From assembly GCF_000511955.1 (NCBI RefSeq), contig NZ_AZSU01000006.1, positions 25,222 through 89,221 on the forward strand: a stretch of 64,000 nucleotides of DNA, given 5' to 3'. The notes below the pieces were generated by a model. The model saw nothing but the letters and a program-made list of their open reading frames with translations. It did no database searches and had not been told where the DNA came from. Both the position numbers and the translations under genes were made by a program. Below, in pieces: positions 52,124 through 60,760 of the stretch. Position 1 is the stretch's first letter; every line of letters begins with the position of its first letter. The DNA comes from [Clostridium] ultunense DSM 10521 (GTDB taxonomy: Bacteria > Bacillota > Clostridia > Tissierellales > Tepidimicrobiaceae).

Positions 52124-52245
52124 TTTGCTAGTAGAACTGATACGGTGAATCGTATCATAAATAGGACAAGCTATAAGGTTATGGAGTAATGTTTAAGGGG
52201 TTACTGTAAACTATAACTAAATGATATAATGAAAATAAGTTAAAA
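52124..52245 (+). repeat. Island repeat copy J (rightmost)
   Basis: TTTTGCTAGTAGAACT, GATACGGTGAATCGTATC (GA at 52147-52148), ATAAATAGGACAAGCTATA, TTTAAGGGGTTACTGTAAAC and extended -10 TGATATAAT (about 52221-52229). No further copy was found before dpaA. Confidence 0.88.
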
Positions 52246-52344
52246 TGATGTATCTAAGCAATATTAAATTTTTCTATCAAGGGTAGACGAATTACATTAA
52301 AGATTGTACTAATAAATAATATTATGGGAGGATGGCATTAGGTT

Positions 52345-52938
52345 ATGCAAGCTTATATTGATTTAATATTATTCGGACTAGTTGTAATATTGTTATTAAT
52401 TTTCTTAAGGTGGAGAAAAAAGAAACTTGCTCTGATAAAAACATTACCTGAAGTAAATTATCCTTTTAAAGCATTTAATTTTGGAACAGTTTTTTATTCT
52501 ATGTTAATTTTAGTACTTATTATATCTTTTTTAATGGTGTATATTTTTGAGAAAGATATGCCTTATAGCATTGTTTTGATATTCATATTTCTTTGGATAG
52601 TATATTTAATGTTTGGCGCAACACCAACTATCAATGAAAACAAATATAAAATTCAAATTACTGTAGATACAGTTGGGGGTAGATTGAAAGGTTTTGATTT
52701 TTTAAATACCTGGATGGGGAAATATCAAAATGGAATTATAGTGTATTATTATCCGATTAATATGAATAGCATAAGTGCAATAGAAGAAAATGAGGAAGAG
52801 ATTTTTTTCAGAGGAAGTAGTATCAGTAGTAAATTTGGTGAACTACCCATAGAAGTAAGATTAAGAAGTAAATTAAGTAAAAATTATTTTAAGGAATTTA
52901 TACAAGAGAGTATGCCCTATCATCAGTTAAAGTTATAG
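52345..52938 (+). CDS. Membrane protein of unknown function
   Basis: A 197-aa protein with three hydrophobic segments (about 5-21, 47-66, 73-92) and a soluble C-terminal half (about 95-197) with IEVRLRSKLSKNYFKEFIQE. ATG after GGGAGG; promoter from repeat J. No family recognised. Confidence 0.65.
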   Translation: MQAYIDLILFGLVVILLLIFLRWRKKKLALIKTLPEVNYPFKAFNFGTVFYSMLILVLIISFLMVYIFEKDMPYSIVLIFIFLWIVYLMFGATPTINENKYKIQITVDTVGGRLKGFDFLNTWMGKYQNGIIVYYYPINMNSISAIEENEEEIFFRGSSISSKFGELPIEVRLRSKLSKNYFKEFIQESMPYHQLKL

Positions 52939-53270
52939 TCCAAGCCCACATTAAAAATCATCAAATACATGAAATTAAGATTTTAAAACATCAAAACGAG
53001 TTTGGGTAAAAAGCAGAAATAATTATTGGCCATGTTGTATTTTCTAATGAAAAAAATTACTTTTTGAGGCAAGGAAGTTTAAATATTCTGAAAACAAATT
53101 TACCTTGAAGGCAGTTACTGAAGATTTACTTAAAAATGCTTTAAATATTTATAATACAAATGAAGAGTATTTTAAAAGGATTTTAACAAAAACATTTAGA
53201 AATGGGAAAAGTCAAAATGATCATAAAGGATAGAGTCTATGTTGAAATAGTAAGAAATGGAGGAAAGTAG
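52939..53270. other. Debris with duplicated GNAT fragment
   Basis: No gene. Around 53083-53165 the frame reads FKYSENKFTLKAVTEDLLKN and ALNIYNTNEEYF, a near-copy of the first ~30 residues of the GNAT protein at 48928. It is followed by unrelated sequence and stops. Confidence 0.6.
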
Positions 53271-53870
53271 ATGGCTGATAGAAATTATGATAAATTGTTA
53301 GGTATTAAGACTGTTGGTATTAGAGAATGGCAAGGCAGGAATCTTAGTTATAACCGTTGCGAAGCTACCCCATATAAAGCTTTAGATAGGCTTTTTCAGA
53401 TGTATAAATTCAATAAAAAGGATAGGGTTGTAGATTTCGGATGTGGCAGAGGACGAGTAGCCTTTTATATACATAATCGTTTTCATATACCAGTTACTGG
53501 AATTGAAATGGATGATAGAACATATAATGAAGCAGTTAATAATAAGATGAGATATAGACAAAGAGCAAAACATATAAAGGCTCCAATTCGGTTTGAATAT
53601 GGCCTGGCTGAACATTATGAAATAAATTCAAAGGATAATCGGTTTTACTTTTTCAATCCTTTTTCCGTTGAAATATTTAAAGGGGTAGTCAACAATATAA
53701 TAGAATCCTTAGAGAAAGAAAATAGGATTGGGGATATTATACTTTATTATCCAATGCCTAAGTATAAACAATATCTTAAAAGCATAGGGTCCTTTAGGAT
53801 GTTAAATAAAATAAGAGTACCAGGAGCAGATGATATTAGAGAGAAGTTTATTATATATAGGTATAAATAA
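53271..53870 (+). CDS. Class I SAM-dependent methyltransferase
   Basis: A 199-aa Rossmann methyltransferase. Motif I is VVDFGCGRGRVAFYI (about 55-69), acidic end of strand 2 TGIEMDDRTYNEA, and FFNPFS in the motif IV position (about 127). Substrate unknown. ATG after GGAGGAAAG. Probably the last gene of the island. Confidence 0.82.
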   Translation: MADRNYDKLLGIKTVGIREWQGRNLSYNRCEATPYKALDRLFQMYKFNKKDRVVDFGCGRGRVAFYIHNRFHIPVTGIEMDDRTYNEAVNNKMRYRQRAKHIKAPIRFEYGLAEHYEINSKDNRFYFFNPFSVEIFKGVVNNIIESLEKENRIGDIILYYPMPKYKQYLKSIGSFRMLNKIRVPGADDIREKFIIYRYK

Positions 53871-54042
53871 GATATCTCAGGTATGTTGTAAATTTTAAAT
53901 GTTTTTTATTAACAAGGTAAAAATTATTAAAATTTGTACATATAATATAACAATAGCTAGGTAGATGATATATTATTAACACTATAATTTTCTAAACATA
54001 ATATATATTAATTGTAATCCATTCAAATATTGGGGGGGTCAT
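53871..54042 (+). promoter_or_regulatory. dpaA leader with sigma-K-like -10
   Basis: The 172-bp gap contains CATATAATA (about 53939-53947), matching the sigma-K -10 consensus CATANNNTA; a convincing -35 (AC) at the proper distance was not found. dpaA is a sigma-K gene in B. subtilis. GGGGGGG precedes the start codon. Confidence 0.35.
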
Positions 54043-54882
54043 ATGAAAAAAAGGAATTTTATAGTGTTAGGAGGAGACAAAAGAAATTTAGAGTTGGTAA
54101 ATTTACTTTGGGGTGATGGACATAATGTAAGGAATTTAGTAGAAACTGACATACAAACCATAGATTTAGAAGATTATGAAATAATAATTGGTCCATTACC
54201 TTTTTCCCATGATAATGAAACAATAAATGCACCTTTCCACTCTCAAGAACTATTTATAGAAGAAATCTTTAAAGGCATGAAAGATGGACAGCTTTTCATT
54301 GCAGGGAAAATAGAGGAAGAACATATTTTAAAAGCAAAAGATTATAAAATCAATATAATAGATTACTTTAATAGGGAAGAGATGCAAGTTTTAAATGCTA
54401 TACCTACAGCTGAAGGGGCTATTCAATTGGCCATGGAATATTTACCCATTACTATCCACGGTTCCAATGCTTTAGTTTTAGGTTTTGGAAGAATAGGAAA
54501 AGTTTTAGCTAATATGCTTAATGGAATAGGTGCTAATGTTTACGTATTAGCAAGGAATTATGGTGATATAGCATGGATCGAAAATTACAAATATAGTCCA
54601 GTATTATTTAAAGAATTGAGTAAATACCTTCCTAAGGTGGATGTAATATTTAACACCATCCCTTCCATCGTTCTTGGTGAAGAGATGTTGGTGTATTTAA
54701 ATAAACAGTCTTTAATAATTGATCTAGCTTCAAAGATAGGCGGGATTGATTTTAATGCTGCAAAGGGTTTAGGAATTGATACTATACACGCCTTAGGGCT
54801 ACCTGGTAAATATGCTCCAATATCTGCTGCTAAGATTATCAAAGAGACTATTTATAATATCATTGAAGAAAGGGGTATATAA
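54043..54882 (+). CDS. dpaA: Dipicolinate synthase subunit A
   Basis: A 279-aa Rossmann protein: NFIVLGGDKRNLELVNLL at the N-terminus and the second nucleotide fold NALVLGFGRIGKVLANML (about 145-162). With DpaB it oxidises the dihydrodipicolinate precursor to dipicolinic acid, the major spore-core chelator, in the mother cell. ATG after a G-rich site. dpaB follows after 2 nt. Confidence 0.93.
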   Translation: MKKRNFIVLGGDKRNLELVNLLWGDGHNVRNLVETDIQTIDLEDYEIIIGPLPFSHDNETINAPFHSQELFIEEIFKGMKDGQLFIAGKIEEEHILKAKDYKINIIDYFNREEMQVLNAIPTAEGAIQLAMEYLPITIHGSNALVLGFGRIGKVLANMLNGIGANVYVLARNYGDIAWIENYKYSPVLFKELSKYLPKVDVIFNTIPSIVLGEEMLVYLNKQSLIIDLASKIGGIDFNAAKGLGIDTIHALGLPGKYAPISAAKIIKETIYNIIEERGI

Positions 54883-54884
54883 AA

Positions 54885-55463
54885 ATGATATTAAAGGGAA
54901 TGAAGATAGGTTGGGCATTAACAGGTTCTTCCTGCAATTTTGGATATGTTTTTCCGGAGATAGAGAAGCTTGCAAACAAAGGAGCAGATCTATATCCAAT
55001 AATATCTTACTCTGTAAATTCTTTTGATACAAGGTTTGGCACTGCAGAAGAATGGAAAAATAAACTGAGGAATATAACTGGTAAGGAATTAATTGCAACT
55101 ATAGTAGATGCAGAGCCTGTAGGACCTAAACTAGGATTAGATATATTAATAGTAGCACCATGTACGGGAAATACATTATCTAAATTAGCTAATGGTATAA
55201 CTGATACACCAGTAACTATGGCATGTAAGGCTCACTTAAGAAATCAAAAACCTTTGGTATTAGCTATTGCAACTAATGATGGCCTAGGAGCAAACGGGAA
55301 AAACATAGGGCTTCTTTTAAATATGAAGAATATCTATTTTGTACCCTTTAGGCAGGATAATCCAAAGGAAAAACCAAATTCACTTGTTGCAAAATTTGAA
55401 AAAATAGAACCTACCCTTATAGAAGCTTTATCAAATAAACAAATACAACCAGTGTTAGAATAA
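54885..55463 (+). CDS. dpaB: Dipicolinate synthase subunit B
   Basis: A 192-aa flavoprotein of the UbiX/PPC-decarboxylase-like fold: GMKIGWALTGSSCNFGYVFP, LDILIVAPCTGNTLSKLANG and DTPVTMACKAHLRN. Partner of DpaA. ATG after GAAGAAAGGGG; tight coupling with dpaA. A shared terminator separates it from the convergent aspartokinase gene. Confidence 0.95.
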   Translation: MILKGMKIGWALTGSSCNFGYVFPEIEKLANKGADLYPIISYSVNSFDTRFGTAEEWKNKLRNITGKELIATIVDAEPVGPKLGLDILIVAPCTGNTLSKLANGITDTPVTMACKAHLRNQKPLVLAIATNDGLGANGKNIGLLLNMKNIYFVPFRQDNPKEKPNSLVAKFEKIEPTLIEALSNKQIQPVLE

Positions 55464-55492
55464 TCAGAGACCCTGAAAGGGTCTCTAATTAT
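55464..55492. terminator. Bidirectional terminator between dpaB and aspartokinase
   Basis: AGAGACCC TGAA AGGGTCTCT stem with A/T flanks on both sides, between two converging stop codons. Confidence 0.85.
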
Positions 55493-56475
55493 TAGTCAAA
55501 TAAATGATTGTATAAGCATTGAGCCAAATGTGAGGTTTTATCAGTCCCAACAACTATGGATATTTTTCCATTAGATAATTGTATGTCTAAAATATTTTTC
55601 TTATTATCAGATAGAAACCCATCTAAATCCTTTAACACATTTTTAGTATGCTTTTCATTGGTGAATATAGAAAAGATTTTATTTTCACTTTCTTGTTTTA
55701 CAGCTATTCCAATTACTTTTTCAATCTGAGTTGTATTGGATACAAGAGTACCAGTTGTGTCAGACTCAACTGAGGTAATTCTAACGGGAATATTAAATTT
55801 CTGGCCTATTAATACTGCTTTGGGATGGATCACCTTAGCCCCATTAGAAGCTAAATTATACATATGATTATAGGTAATATTTTTAATGTATTTTGTATAT
55901 GGCACCATAGTGGGATCTATGATCCCTACTCCAGCCACATCAGTAAAAATATCTACTCTTTCTGCACCTAAATATCCGCCTAGGGCTACAGCAGTAGTAT
56001 CACTTCCACCTCGTCCTAATGTTGTAATTTCATTATCCTTAGTTATTCCCTGGAATCCAGCTACAACCACAACTTTTCCTTTTTTTATATTTTTCATTAT
56101 GGCTGAGGTATCTATATTTATTATTTCAGCACAATTAAAGCTATTATTTGTTAGTATACCAGCTTGGAAACCTATCAATGGTTCAGAAGGAATATTTTCC
56201 TTGTCTAGTAAATGGGCGAATATAGCAGTGGATATAGTTTCACCGCAAGACATTATTAAATCTTTTTTCTTAGGATTTATATTACTATTGATTTGTTCTA
56301 GTTGTTCGATAAGCGTATCTGTAGCGTAAGGATCTCCTTTTCGGCCTATTGCAGAAACTACGATTACAAGGCTATTTCCTTCATTAATACATTTCTTTAT
56401 ATGGGTTAAAATTTTGCTTTTAGCATTTAGATTTTTGAGGGAAGTTCCTCCATATTTTTGTATTACAATTTTCAT
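55492..56475 (-). CDS. Aspartate kinase, short form with reduced ACT region
   Basis: A 327-aa amino-acid kinase: VIQKYGGTSLKN (start), GRGGSDTTAVALGGYLGAER (about 165-184). Typical lysine-sensitive aspartokinases are about 400 aa with two ACT domains; here only about 75 residues (IGIAVKQESENKIFSIFTNE onward) follow the kinase, enough for one. Catalyses the first step toward diaminopimelate, lysine and dipicolinate. ATG at 56475 follows AGGTGG; a GTG three codons upstream adjoins the asd stop. Transcribed with asd, 9 nt after it. Confidence 0.9.
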   Translation of the reverse strand: MKIVIQKYGGTSLKNLNAKSKILTHIKKCINEGNSLVIVVSAIGRKGDPYATDTLIEQLEQINSNINPKKKDLIMSCGETISTAIFAHLLDKENIPSEPLIGFQAGILTNNSFNCAEIINIDTSAIMKNIKKGKVVVVAGFQGITKDNEITTLGRGGSDTTAVALGGYLGAERVDIFTDVAGVGIIDPTMVPYTKYIKNITYNHMYNLASNGAKVIHPKAVLIGQKFNIPVRITSVESDTTGTLVSNTTQIEKVIGIAVKQESENKIFSIFTNEKHTKNVLKDLDGFLSDNKKNILDIQLSNGKISIVVGTDKTSHLAQCLYNHLFD

Positions 56476-56484
56476 AGTAACCAC

Positions 56485-57495
56485 CTATAATAGATTCCTA
56501 TCCATTAAGATTTCAGCTATTTGAACTGAATTAAGAGCGGCCCCTTTGCGTAGATTATCTGATACTATCCATAAATTTAATCCATTTTCTATTGAAAAAT
56601 CTTTTCTAATACGACCTACAAATACATCATCCTTTCCTTCAGAAAAAATAGGCATAGGGTATAGATTGGATTTTGTTTCATCAATAAGTTTAACTCCCTT
56701 TGCTTTTTTCAATATTTTTTTAACTTCATCTAAATAAATAGGCTTTTCAGTCTGAATATTTACGGATTCAGAATGACCATTAAAAACTGGTATTCTAACT
56801 GTTGTAGCCGTCACTTGTATATTTTTATCTAATATTTTTCTAGTTTCATTAACCATTTTCATTTCTTCTTTGGTATAGCCATTGTCTAGAAAGTCATCTA
56901 TATGAGGTAGTGTATTGAATAAGATTTGATATGGATAGACTGAATTAGAAATAGGTTTGTCTAAACAATAATCCAACGCTTGATTATATAACTCTTCAAT
57001 AGCATTTTTTCCAGTACCCGATACTGATTGATAAGTGGATACCACAATTCTTTTGATTTTATAGATATCATGTAATGGCTTTAGAGGTACTAGCATCTGG
57101 GTAGTAGAGCAATTTGGATTCGATATAATTCCTTTATGATATTGTAAATCTTGTGGATTTACTTCAGGAATAATCAAAGGGACATCTTCTTCCATTCTCC
57201 AGGCGCTACTATTGTCTATTACAATAGCTCCTTCTTTAACTGCAATAGGTGCTAGATATTTGCTTACTTGGCTATTGACACAAAAAAATGCTATATCTAT
57301 TTGGGTAAAAGCACCTTCTTCAGCTACTTCTGTAAGGATTACTTCATCATTAAAGTAGATTGGTTTATCTCTATTTTTAAATGTACCTAAAAACTTGATT
57401 TTATTGATGGGGAAATTGCGTTCAATAAGAATACTTCTTACTTTTTCTCCCACAACCCCTAATGGACCAACGATAGCTACATTATAGGTTCTCAA
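56485..57495 (-). CDS. asd: Aspartate-semialdehyde dehydrogenase
   Basis: A 336-aa enzyme: NVAIVGPLGVVGEKV (NADP fold; the usual second Ala/Thr region is PLG here), SNPNCSTTQM with the catalytic Cys (about 130), and YQSVSGTGK. Reduces aspartyl phosphate. It belongs with dpaAB, aspartokinase and dapA, the same functional set as B. subtilis spoVFAB-asd-dapGA, but asd-aspartokinase is inverted. ATG after GGAGGGG. Confidence 0.95.
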   Translation of the reverse strand: MRTYNVAIVGPLGVVGEKVRSILIERNFPINKIKFLGTFKNRDKPIYFNDEVILTEVAEEGAFTQIDIAFFCVNSQVSKYLAPIAVKEGAIVIDNSSAWRMEEDVPLIIPEVNPQDLQYHKGIISNPNCSTTQMLVPLKPLHDIYKIKRIVVSTYQSVSGTGKNAIEELYNQALDYCLDKPISNSVYPYQILFNTLPHIDDFLDNGYTKEEMKMVNETRKILDKNIQVTATTVRIPVFNGHSESVNIQTEKPIYLDEVKKILKKAKGVKLIDETKSNLYPMPIFSEGKDDVFVGRIRKDFSIENGLNLWIVSDNLRKGAALNSVQIAEILMDRNLL

Positions 57496-57646
57496 AAAAT
57501 CCCCTCCTATATAATTTTACTGTCTATAAATATTGGTTAGTTATATGATATTCACCTGTCATTTAAAGGGTTAAAGATTGACTTGAGAACATGTTTAACA
57601 GATTCACATATTATGTAATATAGTCAATGATAAGGGAGGTTTTTTG

Positions 57647-58528
57647 ATGGTTAATTGGGGAAGATTAATTTCTGCAATGATTACGCCTTTTGATGAAGAT
57701 CTTAATGTAAATTATGATGAAGCCATTTTATTAGCAAAACGTTTAGTAGAAGAAGGAAATACGGCTTTAGTTATAACGGGAACTACAGGAGAGGCACCAA
57801 CTTTGGGATCAGATGAAAAGGTAAAATTATATGAATTAATCAAGAAGAATGTTGATGTACCAATTATAGCAGGAGTTGGAACCAATTCGAGTGAAGATAC
57901 TATTATAAATGCAAAGAGAGCAATAGAAGCAGGGGTGGATGGGCTATTAATTGTAACACCTTATTATAATAAACCTACTCAAGAATCATTGTATGTCCAT
58001 TTTAAAAAAATTGTAGAAGCTGTAGATATTCCAATTATGTTATACAATGTACCAGGGCGTACAGGTTGCAATTTATTACCGGAAACTGTAGAAAGGTTAG
58101 CCCATATAGAAAATATAGTAGCCTTAAAAGAAGCCAGTGGGGATATAAATCAGATGTCAGAAATTATAAGGAGAAAACCAGAAGGATTTTTAGTATATTC
58201 TGGTGACGATTCTATGACATTACCTAGTATGGCAGTAGGTGCATATGGGGTAGTTAGCGTTTGTTCTCATATAGTTAGCAAGGAAATAAAAGAGATGATA
58301 GATGCTTTTGTATTAGGAGATACGAAAAAGGCTATGGAAATACATTTAAAGTTATTTAAGATATTTGAAACCTTATTTATTGTTTCAAATCCAATTCCTG
58401 TAAAGGCAGCATTAAATATGATTGGAATTGAGGCAGGAGGATTGAGACTGCCTTTAACTGAAGCAAATTTAGAAATACAAAAAATAATTCGAGATGAATT
58501 AGAATATCTAGGGTTTAACATAATATAA
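57647..58528 (+). CDS. dapA: 4-hydroxy-tetrahydrodipicolinate synthase
   Basis: A 293-aa TIM-barrel aldolase: GRLISAMITPFDEDLNVN start, GTTGEAPTL (pyruvate carboxylate site, about 43-51), YNVPGRTG (Tyr about 133) and the Schiff-base Lys in IVALKEASGD (about 161). It condenses pyruvate with aspartate semialdehyde, feeding diaminopimelate and dipicolinate. ATG at 57647 after AAGGGAGG; the TTG one codon before is possible. Divergent from asd with a 150-bp gap. Confidence 0.96.
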   Translation: MVNWGRLISAMITPFDEDLNVNYDEAILLAKRLVEEGNTALVITGTTGEAPTLGSDEKVKLYELIKKNVDVPIIAGVGTNSSEDTIINAKRAIEAGVDGLLIVTPYYNKPTQESLYVHFKKIVEAVDIPIMLYNVPGRTGCNLLPETVERLAHIENIVALKEASGDINQMSEIIRRKPEGFLVYSGDDSMTLPSMAVGAYGVVSVCSHIVSKEIKEMIDAFVLGDTKKAMEIHLKLFKIFETLFIVSNPIPVKAALNMIGIEAGGLRLPLTEANLEIQKIIRDELEYLGFNII

Positions 58529-58696
58529 TTGAAATATTGGGAATACTAAATTATTGTTTGGGAATTAGCATCTGACATAGTGTTATAATAATAAATTTTA
58601 TTATTTATGTAGTATGAATATAAGAAAGAATTAATAAGCTATATGTAATATATTGGAATAGTAATATAAGGATTCATTCATAGGAAAATATTTAGG

Positions 58697-58745
58697 AAAA
58701 CAAATAACGGGTATTAATAAATTTACCAGTTATTTGTTTTCCTTG
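58697..58745 (+). terminator. Terminator after dapA
   Basis: CAAATAACGGGTA (58701-58713) with TACCAGTTATTTG (58724-58736), one mismatch, then TTTT. The 170 bp between dapA and this stem show no gene. Confidence 0.75.
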
Positions 58746-58825
58746 CTTTTTTTAAAAATATGGTTATAATTATAGGGGTAGGGGGTATGAATGTCTTAAG
58801 AATTTATTTTTATAGGGGTGAGTCT

Positions 58826-59521
58826 ATGGATTTAGGAAATGTTTCATTACCAATAGCCTTTGGGGCCGGATTTTTATCATTTTTTTCACCTTGTATTCTC
58901 CCATTAATTCCAGTATACATAATGTATATGACTGGTGTCAATTTAGAGAGTGAGATGGAAGAAAGAAGGCTAATTGCATTAACAAGAACTACTGGTTTCG
59001 TTATAGGATTTACCATAATATTTATGATAATGGGTACATCTGCTAGTTTTATAGGGAAAATTTTTATAAGAAACAAAGAAATTTTTTCTAAGGTTAGCGG
59101 AGCTTTGATAGTAATCTTTGGGTTAAATATGATGGGAATAATAAAGTTTAGATTCTTAAACATGGAAAAAAAGATGAAAGCACCTAAAAAGGTTTCCAAT
59201 TGGTTTAGTTCAATATTGATGGGAATGGCTTTTGCTGCTGGATGGACACCATGTTTTGGACCTGTACTGGCATCTATACTTATATATGCAGGAGGAGCAG
59301 CTACTGTTTCCAAGGGAATATATCTGTTATTTATATACTCAGTTGGTATGGCAATTCCTTTTTTGCTAACAGCATTATTCATCAATGTATTTAGTAAATT
59401 TCTTGAGAAAACGGAAAAAGTTATGGTATATATTCCAAAAATCGGTGGCCTTATTATGGTAATTTTTGGCATGCTAGTATTTTTTAATAAGGTTATAGAT
59501 ATAAGTAGATTGATGTTATGA
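58826..59521 (+). CDS. ccdA: CcdA-type thiol-disulfide membrane protein
   Basis: A 231-aa protein with about six helices. The two reactive Cys are in FFSPCILPLIP (about residue 22) and GWTPCFGPVL, the CcdA/DsbD-beta signatures. It passes electrons across the membrane to an extracellular thioredoxin-like partner, here the next gene (its stop overlaps that gene's upstream ATG). The ATG at 58826 follows GGGGTGAG; the ORF extension upstream lacks support. Confidence 0.92.
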   Translation: MDLGNVSLPIAFGAGFLSFFSPCILPLIPVYIMYMTGVNLESEMEERRLIALTRTTGFVIGFTIIFMIMGTSASFIGKIFIRNKEIFSKVSGALIVIFGLNMMGIIKFRFLNMEKKMKAPKKVSNWFSSILMGMAFAAGWTPCFGPVLASILIYAGGAATVSKGIYLLFIYSVGMAIPFLLTALFINVFSKFLEKTEKVMVYIPKIGGLIMVIFGMLVFFNKVIDISRLML

Positions 59522-59535
59522 AAGGAAGGGATAGA

Positions 59536-60135
59536 GTGAATAAGAAAATTTTAAGTATAATAATACTTGCTGTAGTATTGGTTGGAGGACTATATTATTT
59601 TACTATGGTAAAGGGTGGAGAAACTACAGAGGAATTAGTACCTGAAAACAATGTTTCTGAAGAGACAAATAGTGAAACTAATGGGGAAGACATAACTGAA
59701 GATTTTGTGCCCGATATATCCATTGGTGAAGAAGCACCTAATTTTACCCTTAAAAATTTAGATGGAGAGGAAGTATCTTTAACAGATTATAGAGGCAAAA
59801 TCGTTTTAATTAATTTTTGGGCTACTTGGTGTAAATATTGTGATATTGAAATGCCTGACCTTCAAAAATTAGATAAGGAAAATGAAGATTTAGTGGTGTT
59901 AGCTGTAGATGTAATGGAGAAAAAATCTTTGGTAGAAGAATATATTGCAGAAGGGGGCTATGATTTTCAAGTGGTTTTAGATGAAGATGGTGATATAGCT
60001 AAGCTTTATTTAGTAAGCGCTTTTCCTACATCCTATTTTGTTGATAAAGATGGGATTTTATTAGGTGGAGTGCCAGGAATGATGACTTATGCACAGATGA
60101 GTCAAATTGTTGAGGGTATAAGGGATGGCGAATAG
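59536..60135 (+). CDS. Membrane-anchored thioredoxin-like protein (ResA/TlpA type)
   Basis: A 199-aa protein. Signal anchor (about 5-24), an acidic linker (ETTEELVPENNVSEETNSET), then an AhpC/TSA-Redoxin domain (about 65-195) with FWATWCKYCDIEMPDL, i.e. CxxC active site (WCKYC), and the cis-Pro in SAFPTSYF. Likely reduced by CcdA. The GTG at 59536 follows GGAAGGG; the ATG at 59518 overlaps the ccdA stop. Confidence 0.92.
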   Translation: MNKKILSIIILAVVLVGGLYYFTMVKGGETTEELVPENNVSEETNSETNGEDITEDFVPDISIGEEAPNFTLKNLDGEEVSLTDYRGKIVLINFWATWCKYCDIEMPDLQKLDKENEDLVVLAVDVMEKKSLVEEYIAEGGYDFQVVLDEDGDIAKLYLVSAFPTSYFVDKDGILLGGVPGMMTYAQMSQIVEGIRDGE

Positions 60136-60717
60136 ATGAAACCATTTTTCTTCACCTTTAAATCCATAAATATAACCTGGTTTATGGCAATTGGAATAAT
60201 TGTTACTAGTATAAGTTATATCATTTCTGGTATCCTAGCAAAGGAATATAAGGAAGATAAAAATAAGATAGAAGATATTTTTATGATTCTATTGATTGTT
60301 GGATTTATTGGAGCAAGACTTAGTTATGTTTTAATGAATCTCCAATCCTATAAAGATAATATATCTTCAATACTTAAAATATCCCATTATAATCTATCTC
60401 TTCTAGGTGGTGTAGTTTTCGGATTATTGACATTAATGCTATTATCTAAAAGGTACAAAATTGAATTCAAAAAGTTGTTTAGGATCTTCGTTGTACCATT
60501 TTATTTTTCTATGGCTGTAGGCATATGGGTATTAATGTTTGATCATCTCTTATTAGCTTCAACCCATTTAAAGGAGGATCCAAAAAAAGTATTATATATA
60601 TCCTTATTGTTTCTAATAGGAATGGGCATGGAATTTGCCTTATCTAAAAAATCTAATAATAAGTATATATCCTTTATAATCTTGGTTGTAGTAATGTTTT
60701 TGTATTATATAGTATAG
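60136..60717 (+). CDS. Lgt-like membrane protein
   Basis: A 193-aa protein of about six helices. FIGARLSYVLMNLQSY and YNLSLLGGVVFGLLT recall the GAR...GG core of prolipoprotein diacylglyceryl transferase (Lgt), but the protein is shorter than Lgt (about 250-280 aa) and the His-Gly-Gly-Leu motif is not evident. Starts directly after the thioredoxin-like gene stop. Perhaps a redox-module membrane partner rather than true Lgt. Confidence 0.65.
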   Translation: MKPFFFTFKSINITWFMAIGIIVTSISYIISGILAKEYKEDKNKIEDIFMILLIVGFIGARLSYVLMNLQSYKDNISSILKISHYNLSLLGGVVFGLLTLMLLSKRYKIEFKKLFRIFVVPFYFSMAVGIWVLMFDHLLLASTHLKEDPKKVLYISLLFLIGMGMEFALSKKSNNKYISFIILVVVMFLYYIV

Positions 60718-60760
60718 AAATTAAAAGTGAGGGTCAAATTTAGCCCTCACTTTTAATTTA
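60718..60760. terminator. Bidirectional terminator
   Basis: AAATTAAAAGTGAGGG pairs with CCCTCACTTTTAATTT around a short loop; convergent genes stop on both sides. Confidence 0.85.

Noticed and set aside
31551-52245. Classical integron attC array
   Set aside because: The repeats lack the RYYYAAC/GTTRRRY core sites, carry promoters, and match the rlmH 3' end; no integron integrase is in the window.
35971-52245. CRISPR array
   Set aside because: Copies are ~100 bp or more, 0.3-6 kb apart, and separated by genes, not by uniform short spacers; no cas genes.
57496-57646. Lysine riboswitch or T-box before dapA/asd
   Set aside because: The 150-bp divergent gap has no recognisable aptamer blocks or terminator stem.
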